Source: Tannerellaceae bacterium (GTDB lineage Bacteria > Bacteroidota > Bacteroidia > Bacteroidales > Tannerellaceae). From it: 36,142 nt of DNA. The stretch lies in the NCBI GenBank assembly GCA_031280435.1, contig JAITGS010000137.1:1-36142 (forward strand), given 5' to 3'. The position numbers were made by a program, and so were the translations under genes. Below, in pieces: positions 34,236-36,142 of the stretch; position 1 is the stretch's first letter, and each line of letters begins with the position of its first letter. The notes below the pieces were generated by a model. That model was not told where the DNA came from. It made no database searches and worked only from the letters and a program-made list of their open reading frames with translations.

Positions 34236-35420
34236 ATGGAGAAAACCGTTTCCCCTTTCGCAGCGCCGGTCTACGTGATGCTGAAACCCGTGGGAGCCAC
34301 CTGCAACCTGGCATGCGACTACTGCTATTATCTTGGCAAAAGCCGTTATTATCCGGAAGCAAAAAACGCCCTCATGAGTATGGAATTATTGGAAAGGTTT
34401 ATTTCGGAATATATCGAAAGCCAGACCATGCCATGCGCAATGTTCACCTGGCACGGCGGCGAAGCCCTCATGCGGCCCCTGTCGTTCTACCAATCAGCCC
34501 TGGCCTTGCAGAAGAGATATGCCGGAGGAATGCAGATAGATAATTGCATACAAACCAACGGAACCCTGCTGACCGACGAGTGGTGCCGATTCCTGAAGGA
34601 CAACAACTTCCTGGTCGGCATATCCATAGACGGGCCGCAGGAATTTCACGACGAATATCGCAGGAACCGGCACGGGCAGCCCTCTTTCTATAAGGTGATG
34701 AAGGGCCTGGAGCTGCTGAAAAAGCACGGCGTGGAGTATAACGCAATGGCCGTCGTGAACGATTATAATGTAGACTATCCGCTGGAGTTCTACAACTTTT
34801 TCAAGCAGATTGAATGTCGCTACATACAGTTCACCCCCATTGTCGAGCGAATTGTCGAAGGAGATACGTACCGACTCGCAAGCTTCACAGTTGATTCCGT
34901 AAAGTGGGGCGAGTTCCTTTGTGCAGTCTTCGACGAATGGCTCAAGGCCGACGTAGGCACCTATTTCGTACAGCTTTTCGACGCCACGCTGGCCAACTGG
35001 ATGGGAGTGCAGCCCGGCATTTGCACCCTTGCACGAACCTGCGGACATGCCGGAGTGATGGAATTTAACGGCGATGTCTATGCCTGCGACCACTTCGTAT
35101 ACCCGGAATATAAGCGGGGGAATATATACACAAAAACCATAACGGAGATGATGTACTGCCCGGAGCAAATCCGTTTCGGCAAGGATAAGTTCGACAAGCT
35201 GCCGCCCTGCTGCCTCAACTGCGAGTACCTGTTCGCATGCAACGGCGAGTGCCCCAAAAACCGCTTCATCAGCGACGGCGATGCGCCCGGACTTAATTAT
35301 CTATGCCCCGGATACAAACGCTTTTTTGCCCACGCCGCGCCCTGCATGGACTTCATGAAGCAGGAGCTGCTTGCCCAAAGGCCCGCGGCTAATGTGATGC
35401 AATGGGCAGCCGGTAGATAA
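34236..35420 (+). CDS. Anaerobic sulfatase-maturating enzyme (radical SAM, SPASM)
   Basis: This 394-residue radical SAM enzyme oxidises the active-site Ser or Cys of sulfatases to formylglycine in the cytoplasm before export. The radical SAM cluster motif is C23-x3-C27-x2-C30 in CNLACDYCYYLGK. The SPASM region carries further cluster cysteines (CTLARTCGHAG, VYACDHFVYPEYKRGN, LPPCCLNCEYLFACNGECPKNRF). Length and the DHFVYP and LGNI-like features match anSME (ChuR of B. thetaiotaomicron). It sits in the same locus as three serine-type sulfatases and behind an ECF sigma gene, which suggests co-regulation. Confidence 0.96.
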   Translation: MEKTVSPFAAPVYVMLKPVGATCNLACDYCYYLGKSRYYPEAKNALMSMELLERFISEYIESQTMPCAMFTWHGGEALMRPLSFYQSALALQKRYAGGMQIDNCIQTNGTLLTDEWCRFLKDNNFLVGISIDGPQEFHDEYRRNRHGQPSFYKVMKGLELLKKHGVEYNAMAVVNDYNVDYPLEFYNFFKQIECRYIQFTPIVERIVEGDTYRLASFTVDSVKWGEFLCAVFDEWLKADVGTYFVQLFDATLANWMGVQPGICTLARTCGHAGVMEFNGDVYACDHFVYPEYKRGNIYTKTITEMMYCPEQIRFGKDKFDKLPPCCLNCEYLFACNGECPKNRFISDGDAPGLNYLCPGYKRFFAHAAPCMDFMKQELLAQRPAANVMQWAAGR

Positions 35421-35631
35421 CCTGCCTGATTATATTATCCAATGAATAAAAACTTTCCGAGGATCATCGCTGCCGCCTGAAGCGCTCGCCACATTCCTCT
35501 ATGCCGGGAGCTGTCGGCATATAGCCGCAATCACCAATAAGCCTCATGCATCTACACTATTTTGAACAGTTCGGCATATATCCACCCAAAAATCTCCCCT
35601 TTTTACCCCGGCACAACGTTGTTCCGGGGCC
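35421..35631. other. Intergenic, no gene seen
   Basis: Between the anSME stop and the 42-bp array I see no coding sequence and no strong hairpin. Confidence 0.5.
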
Positions 35632-35935
35632 AGGATTCCTGACGGGAGGCCGGATACACGAATATCCGCCTCCAAGATTCTTGTCGGGACGCCGGATACA
35701 CGAATATCCGCCTCCAAGATTCTTGTCGGGACGCCGGATACACGAATATCCGGCCCCAAGATTCTTGTCGGGACGCCGGATACACGAATATCCGGCCCCA
35801 GGATTCTTGACGGGACGCCGGATACACGTGTATCCGGCCCCAAGATTTCTGTCCGGATGCCGGATACACGAATATCCGGCCCCAAGATTCTTGTCGGGAT
35901 GCCGGATACACGTGTATCCGGCCCTCAGGATCTTT
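35632..35935. repeat. 42-bp tandem array with palindromic units
   Basis: cggatacacg starts at 35651, 35693, 35735, 35777, 35819, 35861 and 35903, exactly 42 bp apart. Each unit carries gccggata-cacgaa-tatccggc, an 8-bp hairpin (the first units have a weaker right arm). Two units (35817-35838 and 35901-35922) have cacgtg in the centre and are perfect 22-bp palindromes. As 42 is divisible by three, long minus-strand frames with 14-residue repeats exist in more than one frame; I take them as noncoding. Confidence 0.96.
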
Positions 35936-35944
35936 GCGGGAGGC

Positions 35945-36142
35945 TTATTGCGGAAGGGCTCGCCGAAGCCATACGGCGGCGGCGGCAAAGAGCAGCCGGG
36001 TGGGAATAATCCAAAGCGCGGGTATGCCTATGGCTACGAATATCAGCGTATCTTCCAGCAAGGAATGGCTGACGGCGAGGTGGTAGTTAAGCAGATTGGC
36101 GTCCTTGCGGCTGAGCTTGCCCTGCCGAGCCTCCTCAATCAT
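35945..36142 (-). CDS. C-terminal end of a membrane protein, cut by the window edge
   Basis: Only the last 65 or so residues are in the window. They contain a basic amphipathic start (EARQGKLSRKDANLLNYHLAVSHSLLEDTLIF) and two hydrophobic segments. The SHSLLEDT motif followed by a membrane segment resembles nucleoside-recognition (Gate domain) membrane proteins, but the fragment is too short to be sure. The Met at the edge may be internal. Confidence 0.55.
   Translation of the reverse strand: MIEEARQGKLSRKDANLLNYHLAVSHSLLEDTLIFVAIGIPALWIIPTRLLFAAAAVWLRRALPQ

Noticed and set aside
35544..35988. Three overlapping minus-strand frames with 14-residue repeats
   Set aside because: More than one frame is open over the same 42-bp units, which points to a stop-free repeat and not a coding gene.

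Overview
The window reads as a Bacteroidales (phylum Bacteroidota) chromosome. It has a SusC/SusD pair, a FecI/FecR-type regulator pair, serine-type sulfatases with an anaerobic sulfatase-maturing enzyme, and a DUF4286-ruvC pair. Several starts are preceded by the Bacteroidetes promoter pattern TTTG-N18/19-TAnnTTTG, and Shine-Dalgarno sequences are largely absent.

Layout. 1-178: a 21-bp tandem array. 308-2160 (minus): a Tat-exported Gfo/Idh/MocA oxidoreductase with a DUF1097 membrane protein. 2161-4696: AT-rich and gene-poor, with one DUF2262-like protein. 4697-8973 (plus): GH109-type glycosidase, double-DUF1080 lipoprotein and gltX, the last two overlapping by 4 bp. 9107-9489: tRNA-Glu(CTC) and a convergent tRNA-Ala(GGC). 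9562-10430: DUF4286-ruvC. 10717-11006: a structured, degenerate 41-bp repeat region. 11127-12571 (minus): pdxS-pdxT. 12712-14210 (plus): a promoter, a Phe-rich leader peptide and a terminator-like hairpin ahead of a YqaA-like membrane protein, then a small secreted protein and a SUI1/YciH factor. 14424-17600: an AddA-like helicase-nuclease. 17604-18143: fused 41-bp arrays. 18209-20909 (minus): a TPR protein and an ECF sigma factor. 21384-32479 (minus): two sulfatases, a third sulfatase, SusD, SusC and FecR. 33584-35420 (plus): an ECF sigma factor and anSME. 35945-36142: the end of a membrane protein cut by the window edge.

How the genes work together. The right half is a sulfated-glycan utilisation locus. 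The ECF/FecR pair would sense substrate through the N-terminal STN domain of SusC. SusC/D import the glycan, three exported sulfatases desulfate it, and anSME converts their active-site serine to formylglycine. The left half holds NAD-dependent glycan-processing enzymes (GH109, DUF1080) placed directly upstream of gltX.

The most unusual signal is in the intergenic DNA. There are seven tandem-repeat regions with different sequences. Four of them (10717-11006, 17604-18143, 24637-24973, 33100-33350) share a unit of 41 bp, one has 42 bp, and two have about half that (21 and 23 bp). Most carry a short dyad or hairpin in each unit. The second notable signal is the attenuator-like leader at 12712-12975.
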